Made by a program: the position numbers and the translations under genes | Notes under the pieces: model-generated | What the model was told of the DNA's origin: nothing | Database searches by the model: none | Seen by the model: only the letters and a program-made list of their open reading frames with translations | Origin: Chromera velia | Taxonomy: Eukaryota > Sar > Chromeraceae | Length of the DNA stretch: 48,730 bases | NCBI GenBank assembly: GCA_018398765.1 | Contig: JAHBMJ010004800.1 | Coordinates: forward strand, 1-48,730 | Direction of reading: 5' to 3' | In this document: one piece after another, positions 1-10,684 of the stretch | How positions within the stretch are numbered: position 1 is the stretch's first letter | Layout: every line of letters starts with the position of its first letter

Positions 1-33
1 CCTCCCCTCCCCTCCCCTCCCCCCTCCCTTTCT
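1..33. repeat. C-rich low-complexity tract at window edge
   Basis: The window opens with repeated CCTCC/CCCTCC units. The complementary strand is G-rich and could form G-quadruplexes, but the tract is short and cut by the window edge. It is not a TTTAGGG-type telomere repeat. Confidence 0.6.
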
Positions 34-498
34 CACAAACACCAAAAATACACACACACACGCATACAACCTGCTGGGATTCTTCTGAAAGGGTTGAAGA
101 AAGAAAGGGAAAAAAGGAAAACAGAGGCCGGGAAATCAGGAAAGAGGGAAGTGTACAGAGATCGCACGAGAACAAAAAAAGCCCAGGACGCACCACAGCG
201 AGAAGAGGACAAGAACAGAAAAAGGATGCATGGAGGGAGTGTCTGAAGATGCTGGCTCGCACTTTTTGCGTCGACCTCAAGTGGGCTGTATGCGCGTTCT
301 GTTCTCCAGCTAAAACGCAGTATTTTTGATTTTTGCTGCCCTTTCCCCTTTGCTTCCTCCATTCACTCCACTTCTGCATGCATTTTCTTCTGTCAGACTG
401 TTCTTATGCACCCGCCTGACTCAACCCAGATGTGATTTTTCCGTCTTTCCGACAGGCAGGCAGACAGGCAAGCAAAGTAAAAAAACAGACGGACATAC

Positions 499-1600
499 CC
501 ACTTATGCACAAAGAGCGCGTCGATCACCGCCAGACGCAGGTTCGGAAAGGGCCGCATGTTCTCTGGCTGAATCCCCCACTGCCTGCAGAGTACAGAGAG
601 GACATATGCGCAGGCGCATCGGGTGAGACACAAAATCGCGTTCTCCTGCGCACAGAGAGGGGATTCGTGCCTTCTCCATCCCCCCAAATTCAGCAGAGCT
701 TCCCTACTCCTGCGAGTGCTTCACTTAGAGACAGCCGAAGCGGTCTGACAGAGAGACACAGAACAACGCGAAGGGAGTCACAGCCCTGGCAGCGAGACAA
801 AGAAAAAGAACATCAGAAGAGAAGGAACCACCGGCACACTGCCATCACGACCTGAAGTGGGTGAGAGAGAGAGCACTCAATCGAGTGTACTGGAAGGAAG
901 TAGACGGAGTCAAAAGCCGCCGTCACGGCTCAATTGCAGCACATCAAAGACCTACCTGCATCCTTTGAGCATACTGTTGAAGATTTTGGAGTTGTCTGTG
1001 TCGATTGCCACCCAATTTCTCTCCGTGTCCTTCAGACAATGGTGCAGCACCCAGTCCCCGTCTCCGCAGCCCACGTCCAGAGACATGGGCCGGGTCATGT
1101 CCTCAAACCCCCACTGTTCAATGTCTGGGGCCCCAATTACTCTGCACCCATAACAAGATGCATTGGCCGGCATTCATGTTTTGTTACAGACATACGACAC
1201 AAGTATATAGCAAATCGAAAAGATTGATTCTGTTCAATTCAGAAGGATCCCAGTGATTCAATCAGTCACAAAGAGACTCAATCGTACTGAAAGAAAAAGT
1301 AGAGGACACCAACACGGCTCTGTACCTTTTGGGGAAGAAGAGAATGCCTGGAGGGTCCCAGACGGAGAACACGCTGCCGTCTTCACGGTTGAGATACGAT
1401 TCTCTCACGGCCATGTTGAACAGTCGCTGGAAGGCGGCAAAGCGACTGCTTGGAAGACCAAACAGTGGTCTCGAGAGTCTGGTCATCCCACATAAGGAAA
1501 TTTGTATGGCTTTGGCAAGAGAAGGAAACCGATCAACAAACTCTTGTCAGGGGATGCGTTGATTGCTTCGAAAAGAATTAGTGTCGATTCCCACAAGAAC
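499..1600 (-). CDS. Class I SAM-dependent methyltransferase, partial gene
   Basis: Four minus-strand exons chain together: 1600-1492, 1426-1326, 1141-956 and 583-499. The junction after 1326 (AAAAG|gtacag) joins the acceptor at 1141 (ggtgcag) in frame, and the junction 956/583 also keeps frame; the first junction (1492/1426) is weaker because its donor GTGGGA is poor. The third exon encodes LDVGCGDGDW, the glycine-rich motif I of Rossmann-fold methyltransferases, then about 20 residues later VAIDTD, the acidic end of strand beta-2 that binds the SAM ribose. The fourth exon adds a helix and the strand NLRLAVIDALF (motif II region). This spacing resembles TrmB-type tRNA m7G methyltransferases, but the substrate cannot be read from this part. 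The rest of the catalytic domain should lie below position 499 and may run off the window; a start codon was not found. It is divergently placed to the FG-GAP gene at 2185. Confidence 0.55.
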
Positions 1601-1679
1601 CTGAAACTCAGCGGCTACCTCTTTCATGGAAAGACGCGCATCTAACGCAGGGTCCGTCCCCCGAATCAGACTGTCGTGG

Positions 1680-1985
1680 CAGCCAGGCTGAAGTAGGCCG
1701 GGCCGGTGCGGCGGTGCATGCTTGTCCTCTCTCATCCTCTCTTGACGCATTGAAGAATCGAACTCATATATAATTCTCGTATGTATATATTCTTCTCGTC
1801 GATCGTATCTGTGTGACCCGCGACTCGGACTTACTGCCGTCTCCATGCAGAAGGCGCGGCGGCGCGGCGCATGCATGGGCCGGCCGGTCGATCTGCGTGC
1901 ATATATGGGTCTCACGCGCGTATATATACCCGCGCTGAGCGCCCTGCATGGCAGCCCTCGATCTTAATTCCTTGAATCTGAAAGC
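1680..1985. promoter_or_regulatory. Divergent promoter block A (GC-rich, GCATG motifs)
   Basis: This stretch lies between the minus-strand methyltransferase exons and the plus-strand FG-GAP gene. It holds GGGCCGG near 1697, GCATGCATGGGCCGGCCGG near 1869-1887, several further GCATG words, a palindromic GTATATATACC at about 1919, and CGATCTTAATTCCTTGAAT at about 1959-1977. The same mixture occurs at 18.2 kb and 24.6 kb, also between divergent genes. TGCATGCA is a known ApiAP2 target word in apicomplexans; use by a related factor here is inference. Confidence 0.5.
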
Positions 1986-2184
1986 CGCGTCTCGCAAAGT
2001 TGTGACTAACGGAGTAGTGGGGTCATTGTGTGCTCCTCGTGGCATTGAAAGGCACCACATGGGCTTGGTTCTCGTTCCTGATCAAGCAGCCCGCCAGTAC
2101 ATGTCCACAGGAGGTGAAAGTCTGTGAGTCGACTCGCCGTCTCTTCGGAGACAAAGGTCTATTCTGTAGAACAAGAGAATCGAG

Positions 2185-5100
2185 ATGGATGATAGTAGGA
2201 GAGCAGGGCGGCAGAGAAAGAGCCGCCGAGGTGCAAAGGAAGTGCTGCAGCCTGGGTTGGAGGAGGCTGAGGTGGGGCCTAGCTCTTCTGTGGCTTCCGT
2301 CCTGGACTACGCTGACTCGAAGCTCGGCGCTGAGGAGACGCCACAGCGTTTGGGAGGTAGGCTTGGGTGGTGGTGGTTTCTGTTTGGCCGCTTGTGCTTA
2401 TGTACTTCTGAGCACTCTTTCAAATTCTCATCTGCTACATGTGTGCAGGAGTGGCGTTGGATTTCAATGGAGACGGGATTGTTGATAACGCTCTTCGTGT
2501 GGTGTCGAAAGGCATGCGTCTCCTCTGTATTCTGTTCGGCCACTCTCCCGAGAGACGTCTGCCGTCAGTTGGTTCCTCGCAACGAGAGCTGACACGAAGC
2601 AGGGGATGCTTCTACAGCGCCTCGAACTTCTTTGCCTCAAACTTTGTGGCAGTGGGAGACGTCGACGGAGACGGCAGTGAAGACTTGTATGTGGGTGGGC
2701 GTTCCCCCTTCGTCCCTGGGATGCTTTTGCTTGGAGGCACAAGGGGACTCACAGAGGGAAGGGAAGATTTCTGGGTTTCTGCCCATCAGCGCGATATGAG
2801 TGGGCAGGCAGATGTGCCGTTCATTGGAAAGGGGGGGTGGGATGCGGAGCTCGGAACGGTAGATGTGAACGGAGACGGGAGGGAAGAATTGTGTAGTTAC
2901 CGTAGGAAGGGGGGTCAGCTTGCGTGCGTGGATCTTTCTATTGCTCTGCCGTCTCTGATGGGAATGGAATGGGGGGAGACGGGAACTTTCGATTGGGATC
3001 GAGCGGTTTCGTGTGGGAAGGAGACGGATGCCTCGAGGTTTGTCCCTGTGAGTCTTTCCGGGGTACCCAGGGAGACGGGACGGGATCTTTTGGAAGATCC
3101 ATCAGCACTTCGTCGGTTTGCAAGAGAGCCAGATTCGGAAAATTCTGCATTTTCTGCGCCTGTGGGAGAGGAAGAGAACTCATGGGAGGCGCGTGGGGAT
3201 GGGTGGGTGCGATGCGCCTCCTTCTCTGTGGATGGGGAAGGGGAGGGGAGAGACGGATCATTTTTATTGGGGGAAGGTACCGGGAATGGGAAAGGAAATG
3301 GAAAGGATGGGGGTGAGGATGGCGACGGGAATCCTTCGCCGTCTCCGTCCCCTTCCCCCTCACAGGCAGGCGTGGCTTCAGAAGCTGCGGCAAGTGCGAG
3401 AGGTGGGGGGGGAAGCGGATCGCCCCCATCATCTTCCTCTCCAGGAGTGGAGGGATTTGGAGACGGAGAGGAGGAGGAGGAGGAAGAAGACTCAGAAGCC
3501 CACAGCTTCGATGAGTGGAGTCCCTCGGGGTTCCAGATCAGACCGGAGTCGAGATTTGTTTCCATCTGGCAGACAATGGCGGGGCTTCCTGCTGAGCAAG
3601 TGAAAACGTTCACTGGGATGCAGGGACAGGTCGGCTGTGAATGAAGCTTTGCTTTTCTTCGTCCTCGGGCCGGCTTTCCTGCTTCTTTTTCAACATACCA
3701 GTTTCCATGCCTTTATGCCTACCTGTCAACTTTGTGACAACCTGCTTTGAGTGACCGACTGTCTTGTCTGTGTCTGTCCATGAAAAGAATAAAAAGAGAA
3801 TACAAAAAGCCATGTAGGCAATCTACTTGTCTATCTGTCTGTTCAATGCTCATGAAACGGAACGGGAAAGGAAAATAAGCCAATTTCCCTCATTTTGTAC
3901 AACTTCACTTTGCGTGCTCTCTTGGTCCCGTTCTCTATCTCTTTTTTTCGTCCTTCGTGTTCCCTTCTTCATCTGTCTGTCTGTTGGTTTCCGCAACCCC
4001 ACAACATGCCTCATGTTCGCCTCTTCTTGCCTTGCCCCCCCGCGCCTGTTGTTGTATGGGTTACTTGTTCTGCAGGTTCGTGTGTTGGTGCGTCGAGACA
4101 AAGAGGAGGCGAAGCAATTGGAGGAATACTGGGGCTCTTCCCACAAACTGACAGCCATGCGCTCAGAGGGTGAGGCACCCCCCTGGCGCACTGAGCTCTG
4201 GGCCTCCTTCCTGATCCCCCCTCTGGCATGGAGAGAGCAGGCCCCCCCTGCAGAGAAGGGGGAGAAGGTGGTGCCTGCAGACGGTCTCCCGCAGGCCTCC
4301 GCTCTCGGTTTCACTTTCCTCCCCTTTCGTTGCTCTGCCATTGCAACCACAGCCCTGGCAGACGGGGGGGACCCGTTGTTTGCAGCGCCTCTGATGGAGT
4401 TGCAGACGTACAGGGGGGAGGAGAGATGGGTGCTGGAGGGGGCGAGGGTGATGAAGGAGAGGGGGATCTACGAGGGCCGGGCCCTGTCTGTGACTGTGTG
4501 GTTGTGGGGCACCCCCAGTCTGTGCGGGGATCTGCTGAAGTGGAAAGATTTCGTTGCACAAAATCGTCAGTCCAGGCACCAGGCAGTAAGGGAGGAAGGT
4601 GGGAGGGCACGGGTAGTCGGGAATGGAGCTGTGTAGACATCGAGGCAGCCAGGCAGCCAGGCAGCCAGGCAGGCAGGCAGGCAGGCAGGGATTGGATTTG
4701 AAGAGAGAGAGAAGTCGCGGCTCGGACAGTTGAGCAAACCGTCATAGCTGCATCACCCATGTCCCTTTTCATGCCCCCCTAATCTTCTCTGTATGGAGAG
4801 CATGCTGATTTCTTCTGCACCTGTGCACTGCACTGCCACTACAGAAAGATCTGATTCACGACCCTCAGTGTGTCTGTCTGTCCCTTCTCTCTTCTGCTTC
4901 TGCAGCTGCGCCCTGTTCCGACGTCCCCTGCCAGAGGATGAACGCCCACTGGTACGAGTTGAAGACCTGGAATGCTGTGAGGAATCTTCTGTGTGCGTTG
5001 ATCCCAATCTGCTTCTTCGTGCTCACTTTTCTCTTCTACAGACGGATGCCGTCCATCACAGACCTGGACGACACCAAAACACGCAGACCGCAAAAACATC

Positions 5101-5402
5101 GACGAAGAAGCTTGAAGTGAGTCAGTGAGTGAGTCAGTGTTTGAGTGAGTCGAGAAATCATTTGGAGTGTTGATGGATTTCTGCACGGACTCTTTTTCTG
5201 GTATGATATCTGTTCTGTGTTTGTGCCGGTCGTATTTCTTAAGTCTGTTGTCCGCCTTCCTTTCTGCTTTCGTTTCTTTCATGCAAACCACCTATTTTGG
5301 AAGACCCATACGGATTACCTTTTGCTTCCCTGCCTTGAGGCCCCTTTTTCAGCTCACATCAATCCCAAAAGAGTCGACCGTGCTTCTACTGTCCTGCCAT
5401 TA

Positions 5403-5448
<46 letters not shown>

Positions 5449-6051
5449 TTCGTTCTTGCATCCATTCAGTCTTCCATTCATTAATTCATTCATTCATTCA
5501 TTCATTCGTCCTTGTGCACTTTTTCTCTCTCTCTTTCCTTCCTCTCGGCCTTCCAACAGCCTGCTTTCCTTGTCTGCTGTGGACCTGAAAATAAGAAAAA
5601 AAGAACAGTGCGGTATCTTGCGAGCTCTTTTTTCATCGTCTGGCTGCGTGTGTGTCTCTCTTTTTCTTCTTCTCGTACGACGAGCACTGTCTGTGTGTGT
5701 TCATTCCCTTCCCGTTCCCCCCTCTGCCCTTCCGGTTGCATCGACGCGCCAGGCCACTAATGTGTGTTCACATTCCTCTCTTGCAGGCCCCCTCCCGGAC
5801 CGTCATCCCCCTCTCGAAGCAGGCAACGCTACAGGGACCCCTCCCTCACCGCTGCCGAAGAGTCTGCGGCAGACGGTCTTCTGACAGAGGATGACGAGTA
5901 CGTGTCGGGTGCTGAGTCCACGAGGAGCATCCCCAACGGAAACTCGAGACAATCCATCATTCTGCAGGGCCTGGGCATGAGAGACAGGAACCAGAGCAGT
6001 CAAAACCTCAGACAGTTGGGCTCTCGGCGCATGGATTCGCATCCCAGATAG
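2185..6051 (+). CDS. FG-GAP/VCBS-repeat single-pass membrane protein
   Basis: Five exons with matching phases: 2185-2356, 2449-3629, 4076-4598, 4906-5116 and 5787-6051, giving about 783 residues. The N-terminal half carries calcium-loop motifs typical of FG-GAP/VCBS beta-propeller repeats: DFNGDG (about residue 62), DVDGDGSED (about 128) and DVNGDGREE (about 196). An acidic, Gly/Ser/Pro-rich linker around residues 320-400 includes a run of glutamates. Near the C-terminus a hydrophobic helix (about 653-670, LLCALIPICFFVLTFLFY) is followed by RR and a basic/serine-rich tail, so the propeller would face the lumen or outside and the tail the cytosol. This resembles ITFG1/TIP-like and integrin-alpha-like proteins. 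No signal peptide is seen in the proposed first exon, so the true start may lie in a missed upstream exon. The donor of exon 3 (AAG|GTGGGA) was chosen on phase. Confidence 0.7.
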
Positions 6052-6096
6052 AGGAAGATCAGATTCACTAATATCTTTTGATTATATATGCGGAGT

Positions 6097-6102
6097 AATA
6101 AA
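6097..6102 (+). terminator. Possible polyadenylation signal AATAAA
   Basis: AATAAA starts 46 bases after the stop codon of the FG-GAP gene, at the point where composition turns AT-rich. A single hexamer in AT-rich DNA is weak evidence. Confidence 0.25.
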
Positions 6103-6350
6103 TTTTAATTCAATTATTGGAAAAATATAAATTGAATTTAATATTCAATCAATAAAATGCTAGACAAAAATCATGAAAAATTTAATGAATCTGTTAAAAA
6201 GCTTAGGCTACTAGTTAAAAAATGCATGGTTTTGTAATTTGAATATTGATTGATTGATTCATTGATTGATTGATATGTTTTATGGTTTGATTAGGTCTCT
6301 CTCACTGACTCTCAGTTCCCATTTTATAGCCCATTTTGCAATCTACGTTT

Positions 6351-6591
6351 AATTCATCTTAGGCATCGGCTAAAGAAAAAAAAAGAAAAAAAGTAAGCGA
6401 TCCGAGGAGATCTTTTTTTTTTTTCTTTTTTACTTTTTTACCCTGAACAACACTTAACAACAGTTGTGCAACACATCAACAATTAACACTTATACAACAG
6501 TTGTTTGGCCGAAAAAGAAAAAAAAAAAAAAGTAAAGGATTTTAGGGGATCTTTTTTTTTTTTTTCTTTAGCCGACGCCTAGAATTCATCT
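6351..6591. mobile_element. MITE-like element with TIRs and 9-bp target duplication
   Basis: The element spans about 6360-6582 (223 bp). Its left end TAGGCATCGGCTAAAGAAAA is the near-perfect reverse complement of its right end (TTTTCTTTAGCCGACGCCTA), with one mismatch. The 9-bp direct repeat AATTCATCT flanks it at 6351-6359 and 6583-6591, with one extra base on the right. Inside are two A-tract/T-tract hairpin halves around GATC words and an AACAAC/GTTGTT-rich centre. There is no room for a transposase. A 9-bp duplication fits Mutator-like elements, so this is best read as a non-autonomous MULE or MITE. Confidence 0.65.
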
Positions 6592-8919
6592 TCCTTCTTT
6601 GTAAGGAGTCAACCTCTTAAACTATGACTCAGGAATCGGAAAGCACCTAGGCTCAGATTCAATATATATTATATTTTAGATAAAATGCTAATACAATGTA
6701 ATATAATGTAATATAAACTTAGTGTAATATAGGAGGATGAAGTTTGGTTTGAAGGAAATGAGTTAAAGAAGGGAGATCCGGCCTACAAAATTTGATGATA
6801 TCATGCATCTCTTTGGTTGATCAGGCGGTTTCTGATAAGGATTCACTCCGATTCAGAGGGAGGTTGCTCTGTCCCAAAGGGGGATTTCGTTGAATTAAGA
6901 GGGAAAGATCGACAAGCACGGGTGAATTTATATGGATGTTATATATCATCATCATCATATCATATTATAGTATATTTATATTATTATATTAGAGAAACTC
7001 TAAAGATATATATATGTATATATTGAATCTAAGCCTAGGACAGCACATATATATATCGTTGCACGAGAATTTAACTAGGCATGGTTTATACATACATACA
7101 TTCTTACATACATTCTGGACTTGGAGAATATAATGTATACACAATGTATATAAATATTATTTTAAAAAAATAGTAGAGTAATTAACTCATTATTAAATTA
7201 GTTCTAATAAAATATCTAGTAACACATACACACTAATATAAATTATATACTTTATATGTAAAATTAATTCTCAATTCTCAAGGGCCCTCTATCTACCTTT
7301 ATCTCAGCCTCTATCCCCTCTTCATACTGCAGCGATCACACCAGTCTTCTCGTTAAAAGAAAACATTTTGATGGAGAAGACCATTGTATGGATGAAGACG
7401 GAGAGAGATGACGTGTAGCCACTGGCAAGTGCTCAGCCCACTGCTTCCTTTGCTGTAGCTGCAGCTGCGGCTGTTGATACAGAAGGTAAGAAAAAGGGGA
7501 GAAAACGACAACAGGAGGAGAGAAGAGTGACAGAGGTCCTAGAATTAGGAACCATTGACGTTGTAAAGTCGGTAAGTGGCACCCAACTATGAAAAGGAGT
7601 TTTTCTGGAGCCTAAGAACAGATCAATGAAGTTGAAGGTTCTTCATTGTGTACGGAAAACTGAATCCATCGATGCAGTGTCCGTTTTGTTTGCTGTACAT
7701 CAGAGAAAAGACTGGTCTGAGCAATTTCTAATAGAGAATGTTGCTAGGGTTTGTGAGGGGGCCTCCTACGTAGAAGCTCCAGAAGACGCAATGTCTGACT
7801 TAGCAGGATATATTCTGTTAGCAAAGCAGAAAGTAGAGCTCATTAAAGCCAAAACGGGTTTACAAGTTCTTTAAAATCATAGCTGTCCTACTTAAAGTTT
7901 TTTTTACAGCTTTTTATATGAAATGTTGTAGTCTCCTCCTTGTTTATCACCTAGCTTATCATGTACCAGCTTTGTCACTAATATATAGTAACAGACCAAC
8001 TACTAAACTCACTATACAAACTAGTATATAAAGTTGACCTAGAACTTGACTAGAAACTTAAGTGGCATTGTTTCAGGCTTTGTCAGGAATTTCCTTAACA
8101 AAATGCCTAAAAATTTAAGTTATAACAAAATGTTGATACTAGCTATCCTTAGCTACTCTTGAACTTGTATATACGTACTAGGTAATTGCACGGCACTATA
8201 GACACGGCATTATTATCGTTGGCATAAAAAAGAGATAGGTGCTGTTTTCATATGTTTTGAGCACATATTATTAGTTGTGCCTTAAACACTGCCTTCAAGT
8301 TTAAACTCACTTTTGAGGTTCCTTGATTTCATGATCGAGTTCAGACCAACATACCCAAGAACACGACCGATCAGCAACCGTAAGAGGGCTGGTGTTAATG
8401 TGCAATATCAGGCGGAGAATCAAGACAAAGACAGTAAAATTTATAGGCAATTAATTCAATTAACCCTTATAAATTAGATTAAATTTTAGATAGTGAATCG
8501 CCCAGTTTTGGATTTAGACACCCAAAATCTCATCTTAGACCCCAGTTCGACCACTTTTGGTCCAGCCGATCTATAAAGTATTTAATTTGGAAGTTTCTAG
8601 AAACTGCATGCATAGTGTGTAGCAAACCGCCAGAAACATATTCCTAAGCTCTATTTCGACATATTCTATCTAGATTAACCAAACTATAACTTTGGATTTT
8701 GGAAACAAAAATTTGTTTTTGAGTTTCATGACGTACAAGCTGCATGCGCACGGTCCAGAAGTCACCAAGTGCAACAAGTGGATGCAACGGTGACCATGGA
8801 ACCAGCACTACTGGTAACTAGAACGGCGATCTGCTTTGGGGCGAGGTCCAGGTGTATAAGCCTGATTGGATAGAGGAAGAGCAGGGCCCTGACGGCGCCA
8901 AAGAGGGCTCGTGCACCCT
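6592..8919. other. AT-rich intergenic DNA, no convincing gene
   Basis: This is about 2.3 kb of AT-rich sequence with TA-rich stretches and short direct repeats (TAATATAATGTAATATAA near 6700, ATACATACATACATTCTTACATACATTC near 7090 described by position). The only longer frame is 7626-7874. I see no transposon ends, tRNA or splice-consistent exon chain here. Confidence 0.5.
7626..7874 (+). CDS. Small hypothetical frame (82 aa), doubtful
   Basis: An ATG-to-stop frame of 82 codons lies alone in AT-rich DNA. The predicted product is mixed helical and slightly acidic in its second half, with no motif, signal peptide or membrane helix I recognise. Its base composition is a little more balanced than its surroundings and its codons look plausible, so it could be a relic exon of a decayed mobile element. 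There is no supporting neighbour. Confidence 0.2.
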   Translation: MKLKVLHCVRKTESIDAVSVLFAVHQRKDWSEQFLIENVARVCEGASYVEAPEDAMSDLAGYILLAKQKVELIKAKTGLQVL

Positions 8920-8940
8920 TCATCGGCGAGATCCCGACGG
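8920..8940 (-). other. Alternative terminal exon for the TFIIS-like gene
   Basis: A good acceptor (gtttgcag) on the minus strand precedes a short in-phase tail ending in TGA at 8922-8920. It would be used only if the GTCAGT inside codons near 9334 acts as a donor. Otherwise the gene ends at 9322. Confidence 0.25.
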
Positions 8941-9039
8941 CTGCAAACAACACAAAACACCAAACTTTCAAGAACGGCCGGAAAGAGCAACAAATGTTAG
9001 TTAAGGAAACGTGTCTCCTAACCTGATAAAAATTATAAA

Positions 9040-9190
9040 GGGAAAACCATCAGGGAAGAACGGCAGACACAGTTGAAACCGAGCGTTCGCATACTGTACA
9101 AAATATGTAAGAACCGTGAAGGTCTTCCAACCCCCCCCTGAAAAGAGAGTGTCAAGCAAGAGATGTCAGACAAGCATATATTGCATGTCA
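9040..9190 (-). pseudogene. Fragment resembling an intron/exon of the kinase relic
   Basis: On the minus strand a stretch reading TGCTTGTCTGACATCTCTTG, then a pyrimidine tract and TTTTCAGGGGGG, closely matches the acceptor region of the kinase relic at about 15,070-15,115. The sequence after it is only loosely similar to the kinase hinge exon. I read it as a third, more decayed copy of that segment. Confidence 0.4.
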
Positions 9191-9321
9191 GACTGATTCT
9201 GCACTTGTTTGTACTAGCAAGTTGACAGAAGAAAAGAATAATGCAGAGACTGTCCATGAGTTCAACTTGAAAGAAAGATCGCAGAAGTTACTTCGACAAC
9301 ATGCAAAGGAGGCAGAGGCCA

Positions 9322-10159
9322 TCAACTAGCTGGTATATGACTGACCGCCTGTGCGAGGGCTTCTGAGAGGATATCTTCTGTCGTGAAGGAGCTCAACTGA
9401 TTCCAGTTCTTCGTCACGATATCCGCAAAAGCAACAGCCAGTCTGATCCCGAACTCCGCTTCTTCTTGTAGGATTGTTTGTACAGCGAGAAGAGATTGGA
9501 GGGCTATCTTGGCTTCTGCATCGGATGGGACCAAGGCACCGGCAGGCACGGGGTCGAACGTAATGCCCTGGCGCTGCTGTCCCTCCCTGAACAGCGGAAA
9601 CTCTTGCGTGATGTCCTTGCTTCGAACATTGTTTATCTCGGCGCGCCGCTTTTGACCTGTGGAAAAGGAGTTTTGAGAAGAGACTGTAGTGAGCAATGCT
9701 TTAGATAAAAAGACAAACGGAGAGAAAAAAAAACTCAGGCAGAGGATCAGACAGATGGACCGAGTAGCAGTACGCCCGGCCGGGTCAATCTTGTGCAGGG
9801 CAGAGAACATAACATCCAAGAAGCTTAACGTGTACTGGGAATCTATCGCACCAAGAAGCTCAAACTCACCCGTCCTTTCTTCTCCTGTTGTTGTTAGCCA
9901 TTCTGTCTTCCATCATGTCGATCTCCTGCGCAGATTTAAGAATGACATTAAATGCAAAGATGCATATATAGATCTATCCATGTCCGCCTGTCTGCCTGCC
10001 GTCTGTCCATGTTTGTCTGTCTGTCTGTCTGTCTATCTGTTCGCTTGTGCGGCTGTGAAAAAAAGGAGGAGCGAATAGAAGTAGAGAACGGGATGGTCTG
10101 TCTGTCTGTCTGTCCAGTGTTGCCCTCGGTATATACACACTGACCCTTGTGGATGATTT

Positions 10160-10190
<31 letters not shown>

Positions 10191-10651
10191 ACATTTTTTT
10201 CCCACTCCATTTATTCATTCAATCATTCATCTATCTATTCATCATTCCATTCATCCAGCTATTCATCCATCCATTCATCCACTTTTATTCAGATATTCAT
10301 CCATTTATTCATCTATTCATCCATTGTCCACCAGTAGGGAGGGGACAGGCTAACCGGTGCTGTCTTTGAATCCGGAGGACCATCGTAGGGGGCGTGTGTG
10401 GCAGTTGCCTTCAGCAGATCCAGGGTGGGCGAGTTGACTCCAGGTGGAGGGAACAGGGACGTCTGCTGAGGTTCCATCCATTCATCCATCTATTTATCCG
10501 TCCATTTATCCACCTATTCATCCATCCAATGGCATCCATCCATTCAACCATTCATTATCCATCCATTCATCCGTCAACTCATCCATCCGTGAAGCACTGA
10601 CACACCCGCACACACATATATATACACACACGCACACACACAAGGCAGAAA

Positions 10652-10684
<33 letters not shown>

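Noticed and set aside
1-33. Telomere at the left edge
   Set aside because: CCTCC units do not match the TTTAGGG type expected in algae and are only about 30 bases long.
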